From positions 1 through 42,919 of the forward strand of contig JAJPHS010000075.1 of NCBI GenBank assembly GCA_021325175.1: DNA of 42,919 bases, in the 5' to 3' direction. A program made the position numbers and the translations under genes. This document shows positions 1 through 7,695 of the stretch, piece by piece. Each line of letters opens with the position of its first letter. The stretch's first letter is position 1. The notes under the pieces were generated by a model that ran no database searches, had not been told where the DNA came from, and worked only from the letters and a program-made list of their open reading frames with translations. The DNA is from Terriglobia bacterium. GTDB lineage: Bacteria; Acidobacteriota; Terriglobia; Bryobacterales; Bryobacteraceae.

Positions 1-245
1 CCGAACATTTTTTCCCAAATTTGTCCGATGGGGCTTTCGCGGCCGATCACCACCAGCAGATAATATCCGAGCACCGTCGGCGGCAAAACCAGCGGCAGCG
101 TGACCGCGGCGTCGAGGACTTCCTTTCCGCGAAAATCGCGATTGGCGAGCAGGTAGGCGATCGCAAGGCCCACCGCGATTCCCAGCGCCGTCGCCGCCAG
201 CGCGACGCGCAGGCTGAGCCACAACGGGAACCAGTCGATCGGCAT
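1..245 (-). CDS. modB: Molybdate ABC transporter permease, N-terminal fragment
   Basis: The minus strand is open from an ATG at 245 to the window edge, giving 81 codons; the C-terminus lies outside. The peptide begins MPIDWFPLWLSLRVAL and continues with a long hydrophobic segment, then TLPLVLPPTVLGYYLL, the typical start of ModB-type (CysTW-class) permeases. In that family the protein forms the inner-membrane channel that passes molybdate (or tungstate/sulfate) to the cytoplasm with ModA and ModC; neither is visible here. It lies 33 bases downstream of lepA on the same strand. A related sulfate or tungstate permease is possible, since the fragment ends before the ATPase-contact loop. Confidence 0.72.
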   Translation of the reverse strand, partial: MPIDWFPLWLSLRVALAATALGIAVGLAIAYLLANRDFRGKEVLDAAVTLPLVLPPTVLGYYLLVVIGRESPIGQIWEKMF

Positions 246-278
246 GGTCTATTTTAGCGTTTGCGTCCCACCAACCGG

Positions 279-2087
279 CTATTCATTCTCGCCGCCGACC
301 TTCAGAACCGCGAGGAACGCCTCCTGCGGAATCTCCACCCGGCCCACGCGTTTCATCCGGCGCTTGCCCTCTTTTTGCTTTTCAAGCAGCTTTCGCTTGC
401 GCGTGATGTCGCCGCCGTAGCACTTAGCCAGCACGTTTTTCCGCATCGCCGGGATATTTTCCCGCGCGATCACTTTATTGCCGATGGCGGCCTGTAGCGC
501 GACTTCAAACATCTGCCGCGGGATCAGCTTGCGCAGCCGCTCAATGAGCTGCTTGCCGCGTTCGTAGGCGACATCGCGATGGACGATCATCGACAGCGCG
601 TCGATGGGCTCGCCCGCCACCAGCACGTCCAGCTTCACCATCGGCGAGACGCGATGCCCGGCGAAGTGATAATCGAGCGACGCATATCCGCGCGAAGCCG
701 ATTTGAGGCGGTCGTAGAAATCGAGCACGATTTCGTTCAGCGGCAATTCATAAACCAGCAGCACGCGCCCGGTGCCGATGTACTCGAATTTCTTCTGCGT
801 CCCGCGCTTTTCCTCGAGCAGTTTTAAAATTTCGCCGATGAACTCCTCGCGCGTGATCACCGTTGCATCGATGATCGGCTCCTCGATCTGCTTGATTTCG
901 GCGGGATTGGGAAACTTCGTCGGATTATCCACCTCCAACACGCGGCCGTCGAGGGTCGTGACCTTGTAGCGAACCCCCGGCGCGGTGGTGATCAGGTCGA
1001 TTTGAAATTCGCGCTCCAGCCGCTCCTGCACGATCTCCAGATGCAGCAATCCCAGAAAGCCGCAGCGGAATCCGAAGCCCAGCGCGGCGGAGTTTTCCGG
1101 CTCGAAGCTGAACGCGGAATCGTTCAATCGCAATTTTTCCAGCGCGTCGCGCAGCAGGCCGTGCTCGTGCGATTCCACCGGATACAAGCCGGCGAAGACC
1201 ATCGGCTTCATGGGCTCGAATCCCGGCAGCGGCTCGGCGGCGGGATTGGCGTAATCGGTAATCGTATCGCCGATCTGCGCGTCGGAAACGGTTTTGATGT
1301 TGGCGAACAAAAATCCCACTTCGCCGGCCGAAAGCTCATCGCAGGGCACGGGCTTGGGCGATTGATAGCCGAGCCCCTCCACTTCATGCACCGTATTGGT
1401 CGCCCACAAGCGGATCTTCTGGCCGACCTTCAGGCGCCCGGAAAACACGCGCGCCAGAATAATCACCCCGCGGTAGGGATCGAACCAGGAATCGAAAATC
1501 AGCGCGCGCAGCGGATCATCCGGCGAGCCCTTCGGCGGCGGCACCAGGTGCACCACCGCTTCGAGCACTTCCTGAATGCCCACGCCGTTTTTCGCGCTGG
1601 CCAGGATCGCGCCGCTGGCATCCAGGCCGATGACGTGCTCGATCTGCTCGCGAATGCGGTCCGGCTCGGCGGAAGGCAGATCGATTTTATTGATCACCGG
1701 AATGATTTCCAGGTTGTGATGCAGCGCCAGATAGGTGTTGGCAAGCGTCTGCGCCTCCACTCCCTGCGAGGCGTCCACCACCAGCAGCGCGCCTTCGCAA
1801 GCTTGCAGGCTGCGGGAAACTTCGTAGGTGAAATCGACATGGCCCGGCGTGTCGATCAGATTGAGCTGGTACAAATTCCCGTCGGAGGCGCGATAGTTCA
1901 GGCGCACGGCGTGAGCTTTGATCGTGATGCCGCGCTCGCGCTCCAATTCCATCGAGTCCAGAACCTGGTTCATCATTTCCCGCTGCGATAAGGCTCCCGT
2001 GGTTTCCAGCAGGCGATCGGCCAGCGTCGATTTGCCGTGATCGATGTGTGCAATAATGCTGAAATTCCGGATGTACTCGGGGAGCAT
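279..2087 (-). CDS. lepA: Elongation factor 4 (LepA), ribosome-associated GTPase
   Basis: A 602-residue translational GTPase, the usual LepA length (about 600). The start chosen is the ATG giving [20 protein letters not shown], which puts the P-loop (AHIDHGKST) where LepA proteins have it; an in-frame ATG at 2114 would add nine residues. Visible motifs are RGITIKA (switch I region), DTPGHVDF (G3), NKIDLPSA (G4) and the LepA-specific C-terminal part ending in [20 protein letters not shown], a basic segment that contacts the ribosome. LepA acts in the cytosol on ribosomes and in 30S biogenesis. It diverges from ribH across a 36-base gap. A GATAAT box on this strand (2117-2112) could give an 18-nt leader. 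Confidence 0.97.
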   Translation of the reverse strand: MLPEYIRNFSIIAHIDHGKSTLADRLLETTGALSQREMMNQVLDSMELERERGITIKAHAVRLNYRASDGNLYQLNLIDTPGHVDFTYEVSRSLQACEGALLVVDASQGVEAQTLANTYLALHHNLEIIPVINKIDLPSAEPDRIREQIEHVIGLDASGAILASAKNGVGIQEVLEAVVHLVPPPKGSPDDPLRALIFDSWFDPYRGVIILARVFSGRLKVGQKIRLWATNTVHEVEGLGYQSPKPVPCDELSAGEVGFLFANIKTVSDAQIGDTITDYANPAAEPLPGFEPMKPMVFAGLYPVESHEHGLLRDALEKLRLNDSAFSFEPENSAALGFGFRCGFLGLLHLEIVQERLEREFQIDLITTAPGVRYKVTTLDGRVLEVDNPTKFPNPAEIKQIEEPIIDATVITREEFIGEILKLLEEKRGTQKKFEYIGTGRVLLVYELPLNEIVLDFYDRLKSASRGYASLDYHFAGHRVSPMVKLDVLVAGEPIDALSMIVHRDVAYERGKQLIERLRKLIPRQMFEVALQAAIGNKVIARENIPAMRKNVLAKCYGGDITRKRKLLEKQKEGKRRMKRVGRVEIPQEAFLAVLKVGGENE

Positions 2088-2111
2088 GCGGTAAACTTGT
2101 GCTGGAATCCC

Positions 2112-2117
2112 CATTAT
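2112..2117. promoter_or_regulatory. Candidate shared -10 element between lepA and ribH
   Basis: The gap between the divergent starts is only 36 bases. The plus strand reads CATTAT six bases before the ribH ATG; the minus strand reads GATAAT or ATAATG over the same bases, 24 bases before the lepA ATG. A near-symmetric -10 box could serve both directions. No convincing -35 box is seen on either side, so this is inference. Confidence 0.3.
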
Positions 2118-2123
2118 CCCACG

Positions 2124-2588
2124 ATGTCGAATCAGCCGATCGAATGGGCGCACGACGGACGAGGCTTGCGCTTCGCCATCGTGGTGTCGCGTTTCAACCA
2201 CCGCGTCACCGATAAGCTGCTGGCGTCGGCGCGGGAGGCCCTGGAAAAGGCCGGCGCCGAGCGCGCGGCCATTTTCTACGTCCCCGGCGCATTCGAGCTT
2301 CCCCTGGCGGCGAAGCTTCTGGCGCGCACCCACGCCTATCACGGGATCGTGGCCCTGGGTGCGGTCATTCGCGGCGAAACGCCGCATTTCGATTACGTCG
2401 CGGCCGAAGCCGCGCGCGGATTGCAGCAGGTGATGCTCGAAACCGGCGTGCCGGTCTCCTTCGGAGTGCTCACAACGGAGAATCTCGAACAGGCCGAGGC
2501 GCGCGTGATGAAAGGCGCGGACGCCGCCATGACCGCCATCGAGATGGTTCGCTTCAGCGCCTCGGTCGCGCAAACCGCGCGGAGCTGA
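2124..2588 (+). CDS. ribH: 6,7-dimethyl-8-ribityllumazine synthase
   Basis: A 154-residue protein of standard RibH length. It condenses 5-amino-6-ribitylamino-uracil with 3,4-dihydroxy-2-butanone 4-phosphate to lumazine, the penultimate step of riboflavin synthesis, in icosahedral or pentameric cytosolic assemblies. Visible signatures are FAIVVSRFN near the N-terminus (substrate aromatic residue), the PGAFELP loop, [16 protein letters not shown] with the catalytic His, and [15 protein letters not shown]. The ATG at 2124 was chosen because upstream in-frame sequence is the reverse complement of lepA. No Shine-Dalgarno is visible, but a CATTAT box lies six bases upstream. nusB follows after three bases, a common bacterial pairing. 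Confidence 0.97.
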   Translation: MSNQPIEWAHDGRGLRFAIVVSRFNHRVTDKLLASAREALEKAGAERAAIFYVPGAFELPLAAKLLARTHAYHGIVALGAVIRGETPHFDYVAAEAARGLQQVMLETGVPVSFGVLTTENLEQAEARVMKGADAAMTAIEMVRFSASVAQTARS

Positions 2589-2591
2589 TCG

Positions 2592-3008
2592 ATGCCTGCC
2601 CGCCATCGTTCCCGGCAGCGCGCCCTTCAGGTCCTGTTTTTATGGGACCAGCGGCGGCAGAGAATCGAGGATGCAATTTCCGCGTTTTACGAGACGCTTT
2701 CCTCCGAAGAGGACGCGCCGCGCGCCGCGCCCGACGAGTTCATGGAAACGCTGGTGCGCGGGGCCAGCGAAAACGCGCCCTCGATCGACCAGCGCATCGC
2801 CGAAAAATCGGAAAACTGGCGGCTGGAGCGAATGCCCGCGGTGGACCGTAACATTCTGCGGCTCGCGGTTTATGAAATGAGCGAGCTGAAGACTCCCGCA
2901 CCGGTGGTGATCGATGAAGCTCTGGAGCTGGCGCGGCAGTTTTCCGGCGACGAATCCGTATCCTTTATCAACGGCGTGCTGGACGCCGTACACAAAAGCG
3001 AAACCTGA
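2592..3008 (+). CDS. nusB: Transcription antitermination factor NusB
   Basis: A 138-residue protein of normal NusB length. NusB pairs with NusE (S10) and binds boxA RNA in rRNA leaders to keep RNA polymerase processive. The N-terminus [16 protein letters not shown] matches the family's basic, RNA-binding first helix (typically R..ARE.A.Q.LY..D), and the C-terminal part contains [17 protein letters not shown] and [16 protein letters not shown] followed by [12 protein letters not shown], all characteristic. It is cotranscribed with ribH. It converges with the polymerase gene that follows; the 53 bases between them show no convincing terminator. Confidence 0.97.
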   Translation: MPARHRSRQRALQVLFLWDQRRQRIEDAISAFYETLSSEEDAPRAAPDEFMETLVRGASENAPSIDQRIAEKSENWRLERMPAVDRNILRLAVYEMSELKTPAPVVIDEALELARQFSGDESVSFINGVLDAVHKSET

Positions 3009-3061
3009 AGGCGTATTCAGAGACGCAGCTTCGCACGTACCGCAGTCTGAAGCCCGCGGGA

Positions 3062-4315
3062 TCACTTCCGCGGCGTGGGAACGTCGTCGGGGTCGGGGGG
3101 TTCCTGGTTGGGGCGGATCGATTCGGGGACGTGGCGCAGGTTTACGCGAATCCGCGTCCAGGTCGAATATCTTCCGCGCATCGAATCGACCAGCACATCG
3201 TCTTCGGCCAGGTGACTGGCGGCGGCGGCGTGTTTCTTTTTCCAGCGCTCCAAACCGGCGAGCGCGGCGTTTTTATCCGGTGAATTCGCCACCACGATCA
3301 GCGGCATTTTCTTGCGGGCGCGCGAGGGCCGGACCCGCGGCGCCTCGCCTTGCATCTTGCGAAAATGCGGCGGCCACGGCGCGTCGGCCAAGCCGGCCGC
3401 TTCATCGCGGTCGGCCAGCTCCAATAATTTTTCCAGCGACCCCGGCGAGCGATCCATGCCCGCGTGGCGGTCGCCGATTTCGGCGAAGCGGCGGGGCATC
3501 GTCTGAACGGTGAAGTCGGCTGGATCGCAATCGGCCACCTCGCTCCAATCGAGCGGAGCGGAAACACGCGCGTCCGGCGTGGGCCGGACCGAGTACGCCG
3601 AACACGTGGTGCGGTCCTTGGCGTTCTGGTTGTAATCGAGAAACACGCCGTGCCGTTCTTCTTTCCACCAGCTCGACGTGGCCAGCCTGGGCGCGCGGCG
3701 CTCGATGGCGCGCGACAGAGCGAGCGCGGCGCGGCGCACTTCGGTGAAGGTCCAGCGCGGATGAAGGCGCGCGTAAATATGCATGCCGCGCGAGCCGCTT
3801 GTTTTCGGCCAGCCGCGCAGATGCATCTCCTCCAGCAACGCCTTCACTTCGAGCGCGACGCGGCGCACGTTCGCCCAGGCGACGCCCGGGCCGGGATCGA
3901 GATCGACGCGCAGCTCGTCGGGATGATCGAGATCGGCGGAGCGCACCGGATGCGGATGCAATTCGACGCAGCCCAGATTGACCACCCAGGCCAGCCCCGC
4001 TTCGTCATCGACCACGATTTCTTGCGCCGACCGGCCGGAGGGAAACGACAGCGTGACGGTGCGCATCCATTCGGGATGATCGGGCGCGCGCTTCTGATAA
4101 AACGCCTCGCCTTCCGCGCCGTGGACGAATCGCTTGAGGACCAGCGGGCGATCCTGAATCCCGTTCAGCGCGCCCGGCGCGATGGCCAGGTAGTAGCGAA
4201 CCAGCTCGATTTTGGTGAGTTTTACGTCGCGCGCAAAATAAAGCTTATCGGGATGGGAGATCCGGACCTCGCGCCCGTTGACGGTTAGGATTTCGGCAGG
4301 CTCCGCTTTGGCCAT
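3062..4315 (-). CDS. Stand-alone LigD-type DNA polymerase (archaeo-eukaryotic primase superfamily)
   Basis: A 417-residue protein whose first 300 residues match the polymerase domain of LigD, the bacterial end-joining enzyme that fills gaps with a preference for ribonucleotides. The metal-binding pair is in LRVDLDPGPG (D138, D140), followed by SGSRGMHIYARL (H179) and FLDYNQNAKDRT with the third acidic residue. A further roughly 110 residues are basic and end in WTRIRVNLRHVPE, then a Pro/Asp-rich tail; from memory, actinobacterial PolD-type proteins carry a similar end. No ligase domain, nuclease domain or Ku gene is seen in the window, so whether it works in end joining or as a separate gap-filling or primase enzyme is open. 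Confidence 0.9.
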   Translation of the reverse strand: MAKAEPAEILTVNGREVRISHPDKLYFARDVKLTKIELVRYYLAIAPGALNGIQDRPLVLKRFVHGAEGEAFYQKRAPDHPEWMRTVTLSFPSGRSAQEIVVDDEAGLAWVVNLGCVELHPHPVRSADLDHPDELRVDLDPGPGVAWANVRRVALEVKALLEEMHLRGWPKTSGSRGMHIYARLHPRWTFTEVRRAALALSRAIERRAPRLATSSWWKEERHGVFLDYNQNAKDRTTCSAYSVRPTPDARVSAPLDWSEVADCDPADFTVQTMPRRFAEIGDRHAGMDRSPGSLEKLLELADRDEAAGLADAPWPPHFRKMQGEAPRVRPSRARKKMPLIVVANSPDKNAALAGLERWKKKHAAAASHLAEDDVLVDSMRGRYSTWTRIRVNLRHVPESIRPNQEPPDPDDVPTPRK

Positions 4316-4367
4316 GTGGGGTTTCTTCCATCAGGCGCCCTTCCCGCGCGGCCTCGCGAACGGGATA

Positions 4368-5714
4368 CTAGGCGGCCTGCTCGTCGGCGAGCCTGAGCGC
4401 CGCGTCCATCGCCGCTACGCCCTGATCGATTTCGTGCTTTTCAATGGTCAGCGGCGGCGCGATCACGAAATGGCTGATCCAGGCCGAGACGGCGACGCCG
4501 TGGTTCATCATCTCCGCCGCGATCTTATCCACCATCGTCGGCTGGCCCGCCATCTTTTCCTTCATGGTGTTGAACGGCTGCCGCGTCTGGCGGTTCTTCA
4601 CGATCTCGACGGCCCAGAACATGCCCAGGCCGCGCACGTCGCCGACGCTGGGATGCCTGTCCTTCAGCGCGGTCAGCCGTTCGCCCAAATACTTGCCGAC
4701 CTCGCGCGCGCGATTCACCAGATCCAGGCGGCGCATTTCATGAATCGTCGCGATCGCCGGCAGCATCGCCAGCGGATGCGCTTCGTAGGTGTGGCCGTGC
4801 GCGAAGAAGTGATCCTCGAAATAATCGGCGATTTTTTGCGTGGTCGCGCACAGGCCCAGCGGAACGTAGGCTGACGTGATTCCTTTGGCGGTGACCAGAA
4901 TATCCGGCTTCACGTTCCAGTGATTCACGGCGAACCATTCGCCGGTGCGTCCCCAGCCGGACATGACCTCGTCGGCGATCAGCAGCACGCCATGATCGTC
5001 GCAGATGCGCCGCAGCTTCGGCAGATATTCCGGCGGAGGAACGAGAACGCCGTTGGTGCCGACGACTGGCTCTACGATCACCGCCGCGACATCGTTCTCG
5101 TTGGCGATGATGTGCTCCATGTAATCGGCGCAGGCGACGTTGCAGCCGGGATAAGTGTGATGAAGGGGGCAGGCGTAGCAGTTAACTTCGGGTCCGAAAA
5201 CGACGTTCTGGCCTTTGGCCGAGGGCTCCGAGGCCCAGCGGCGGCCTTCGCCGGTGACGGAAATGGAGGCCATGGTGGCGCCGTGATAGGAGCGGTAGCG
5301 CGAAAGAATTTTGCTGCGTCCGGTGTACAGGCGCGCGATTTTGAGCGCGGCTTCGTTGCCTTCGGTGCCGGAGGGGGTCAGGAAAAATTTGGTCAAGCCT
5401 TCGGGCAGGACTTCGAGAAGAAGACGGCTCAGCTCGGCTCGCGCGGTGGTGGTGTGGGCGGGGGACACGTAGCAAAGCTGCCGCGCCTGTTCGGCGATGG
5501 CGTCGATGACCGCCTGATTTTTGTGACCGAGGTTGACGCACATCAACTGCGCGGAAAAATCGAGATAACGCTTTCCATCGGCGGCGATGATATAGCAGCC
5601 CTCGGCGTCGACGATGTGCAGCGGTTTCCAGCTTTTCTGGTATCGCCAGGTGCCGTAGTTGGTGCGCCGGGTCAGGTCGGAGATGTCGGTGGAGGTGACA
5701 TGCGGATGAGCCAT
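4368..5714 (-). CDS. Class III PLP-dependent aminotransferase
   Basis: A 448-residue fold-type I aminotransferase. Visible are the PLP phosphate loop (TPSGTEGNEAALK), the ring-stacking region RYRSYHGATMAS, the acidic residue in LLIADEVMSGWGRTG and the Schiff-base lysine in ILVTAKGITSAYVPLG. These place it with omega-amino acid:pyruvate/taurine:pyruvate-type enzymes, which move an amino group from a terminal amine to pyruvate or 2-oxoglutarate; the substrate cannot be read from sequence. A cysteine-rich insert (CYACPLHHTYPGCNVAC) is notable and occurs in some relatives. AAGGA lies just before the ATG. The gene is 83 bases downstream of the CDF transporter gene on the same strand; no functional link is evident. 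Confidence 0.88.
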   Translation of the reverse strand: MAHPHVTSTDISDLTRRTNYGTWRYQKSWKPLHIVDAEGCYIIAADGKRYLDFSAQLMCVNLGHKNQAVIDAIAEQARQLCYVSPAHTTTARAELSRLLLEVLPEGLTKFFLTPSGTEGNEAALKIARLYTGRSKILSRYRSYHGATMASISVTGEGRRWASEPSAKGQNVVFGPEVNCYACPLHHTYPGCNVACADYMEHIIANENDVAAVIVEPVVGTNGVLVPPPEYLPKLRRICDDHGVLLIADEVMSGWGRTGEWFAVNHWNVKPDILVTAKGITSAYVPLGLCATTQKIADYFEDHFFAHGHTYEAHPLAMLPAIATIHEMRRLDLVNRAREVGKYLGERLTALKDRHPSVGDVRGLGMFWAVEIVKNRQTRQPFNTMKEKMAGQPTMVDKIAAEMMNHGVAVSAWISHFVIAPPLTIEKHEIDQGVAAMDAALRLADEQAA

Positions 5715-5797
5715 TCCTTCATACTACTGCCGTCCCGGCGCAGGGCGGGACTTATCTTGCGCCATCCACTGCTTCGCGCCCAGCGCCGGAAGCCAAT

Positions 5798-6688
5798 TTA
5801 CCCGCCGCTATAAGGCTCCACATGCACCAGGACATCCTCCACCCAGCGCACGCTCGACTTGATGCGATTCTTGACGTGCCGCGCGATTTCGTGCGATTCG
5901 CGGACGGTCAGATCCGGGTCGACTTCCAGATGAAGATCGACGTGATAACGCAATCCGGTTTTCCGCGCGAAGCATTTTTCGATGCCGCAGGCGCCCGGGA
6001 CCTGCATCGCCACCGCGCGAATCTCCGCCATCTGCGCCTCGTCCGGCATGGTATCCATCAGGTGCAGAATGGTTTCGCGCACGACGCGGAAGCCGAGGAA
6101 AATCACGATCAGCCCGATAACGACCCCGCCGTAATGATCGGCGGCGGAAAAATCCCGGCCTCCGAACACGGACAGCACCACCGCGATGAATCCCACGACT
6201 CCGGAAAGCATATCCACCGCGTCGTGCGAGGCATCGGCCTTCAGCCCGGAGCTGCCGCTGGCGCGGCTCATACGCAATTTGGCCGCGAACAGAATCGCTT
6301 TCACGGTGACCGATCCGGCCAGCGGCCACAGCGCGAAGGCCGCCGGCGTATCGTGCAAGGCGCGAGTCTGCCACGCGTTCAGGCTGATCGCCGTTCCCGA
6401 GGCGACCAGCACTACGCCGATCGCCAGCCCCACCAGAATTTCAAAGCGGCCATGCCCGTAAGGATGCTCCTTATCGGCCGGCTTGGCGGCGATCCACAAG
6501 CCGATAAGAACCATTCCCGAGGTAAAAAAATCGGCCGCCGATTCGAGGCCGTCGGAAACCAGCGCGACCGATCGCGCGGCGATCCCGGCGGCGATCTTGA
6601 TCGCGGCCAGCGCCGCGCTGATCAGGATGCTGAGGAGAGCTACCTGGCGGGCGAGGCGCTCGGCGGACATTCGATTCGATTGTCGCAT
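5798..6688 (-). CDS. Cation diffusion facilitator family metal transporter
   Basis: A 296-residue inner-membrane protein with about six hydrophobic segments and a soluble C-terminal domain, the normal CDF layout. CDF proteins export divalent metals (Zn, Fe, Mn, Co) in exchange for protons. The helix-5 metal pair is intact (HDAVD, HxxxD). In helix 2 the family position usually held by H or D is a glutamate: SDGLESAADFF reads ExxxD. The histidine-containing loop KEHPYGHGRFE is typical. The C-terminal domain contains LRYHVDLHLEVDP and ends in VLVHVEPYSGG, as in FieF-like proteins. ATG at 6688 was used; an in-frame ATG six codons later is possible. It diverges from the EEP gene over 53 bases. Confidence 0.92.
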   Translation of the reverse strand: MRQSNRMSAERLARQVALLSILISAALAAIKIAAGIAARSVALVSDGLESAADFFTSGMVLIGLWIAAKPADKEHPYGHGRFEILVGLAIGVVLVASGTAISLNAWQTRALHDTPAAFALWPLAGSVTVKAILFAAKLRMSRASGSSGLKADASHDAVDMLSGVVGFIAVVLSVFGGRDFSAADHYGGVVIGLIVIFLGFRVVRETILHLMDTMPDEAQMAEIRAVAMQVPGACGIEKCFARKTGLRYHVDLHLEVDPDLTVRESHEIARHVKNRIKSSVRWVEDVLVHVEPYSGG

Positions 6689-6741
6689 TGCCGCAACGAT
6701 TTTTCTTCCACAAATCCGCCCCCGGCGTGCGAAGCTAAAAT

Positions 6742-7587
6742 TTGAGCGGACCTTTACCGGAAATTCTCACCGGCGATTTTGCTCCGGCCCGCCTGCGTTT
6801 CGGACCGCCGCGCTCGATCCGCGTGGTCGATTGGAATATCGATCGCGGCGAGGATCTGCCCGGCATCCTCGAATTTTTGGCCAGCGCCGGCGCGGATCTG
6901 CTGCTGCTCCAGGAGGTGGACGTCAACGCCAAACGCACCCGCCGCGTGAACGTCGCCGAGCAGATCGCCCGGAGCCTGAAAATGAACTATGTTTGGGCGC
7001 GCGAATTTCAGGAGCTGGCGCAGGGCTCGCCGGATTCGCCCGCTTATATCGGCCAGGCCACGCTTGCCCGCTGGCCGCTTTCCAAGCCGCGCGTTCTCCG
7101 ATTCCTCCATCAATCCAGTTTCTGGTCGCCGCGCTGGTTCGTGCCGAAGGTCCCCCCTTTTCAGGTGCGCTCCGGCGGGCGAAACGCGCTGGTGACCGAA
7201 GGCGCCGGCCTCGTCACCTACAATCTGCACCTGGAGAGCCGGCACGGAATGCCTCTTCACGTCGGCAGCGACGCGCTGCGCCTGGCGCAGATCGAGGAGG
7301 TGATCGCGGATACCCGCCGTTACCCGCCAGGCGCGCCGCTGGTCGTTTGCGGCGACTTCAACCTGAACCCGGCGAATTCAAAACCCGCCGCCGCAATGCG
7401 CGAGGCCGGCTTCAAAAGCGTCCTCGGGCCCAAGCCGGAGGCTACGACGCATCTTCTGTTCGTGCGCGGCCCGGCCGTCGATTCCGCGTTTCTGCGCGGT
7501 CCGGTACAGGCAAGCTCGCCAAAAATCCACAGCGGCATCCGCGCATCCGATCACTTCCCGATCACCTTCACGCTCTTGCTGGGGTGA
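6742..7587 (+). CDS. Endonuclease/exonuclease/phosphatase (EEP) family protein
   Basis: A 281-residue protein with the full EEP catalytic set: VVDWNIDRG (Asn), LLLLQEVD (Glu), TYNLHLESRHG (His), VVCGDFNLNP (Asp, Asn) and RASDHFPITF (Ser-Asp-His). EEP enzymes are metal-dependent phosphodiesterases or phosphatases acting on DNA, phosphoinositides, sphingomyelin or nucleotides; the target cannot be told. No signal peptide is visible, so it is probably cytosolic. The start is uncertain: TTG is the first in-frame initiator, there is no Shine-Dalgarno, and no ATG precedes the first motif. It is divergent from the CDF gene and convergent with the permease gene; the 108 bases that follow it contain nothing I recognise. 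Confidence 0.85.
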   Translation: MSGPLPEILTGDFAPARLRFGPPRSIRVVDWNIDRGEDLPGILEFLASAGADLLLLQEVDVNAKRTRRVNVAEQIARSLKMNYVWAREFQELAQGSPDSPAYIGQATLARWPLSKPRVLRFLHQSSFWSPRWFVPKVPPFQVRSGGRNALVTEGAGLVTYNLHLESRHGMPLHVGSDALRLAQIEEVIADTRRYPPGAPLVVCGDFNLNPANSKPAAAMREAGFKSVLGPKPEATTHLLFVRGPAVDSAFLRGPVQASSPKIHSGIRASDHFPITFTLLLG

Positions 7588-7695
7588 TGTCCCACGTGTG
7601 CCAGTGGCCTGTCGCGATTTTCTCAGCCAGTCATCGTTGTCGACGACTCATTGGGCGTCCGATAGCCCGGACCGCGGGATGGATCCCGGCCGTGG

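Noticed and set aside
5733..5755. GTCCCG/CGGGAC stem between the CDF and aminotransferase genes
   Set aside because: Short stem with no T-run on the transcribed strand; likely incidental.
6736..6741. TAAAAT as promoter for the EEP gene
   Set aside because: It touches the TTG start codon directly, so transcription would begin inside the gene. The start itself is uncertain.
7588..7695. Gene remnant between the EEP and permease genes
   Set aside because: No recognisable peptide in any frame. A small CGGGAT/ATCCCG palindrome is present but has no T-run.
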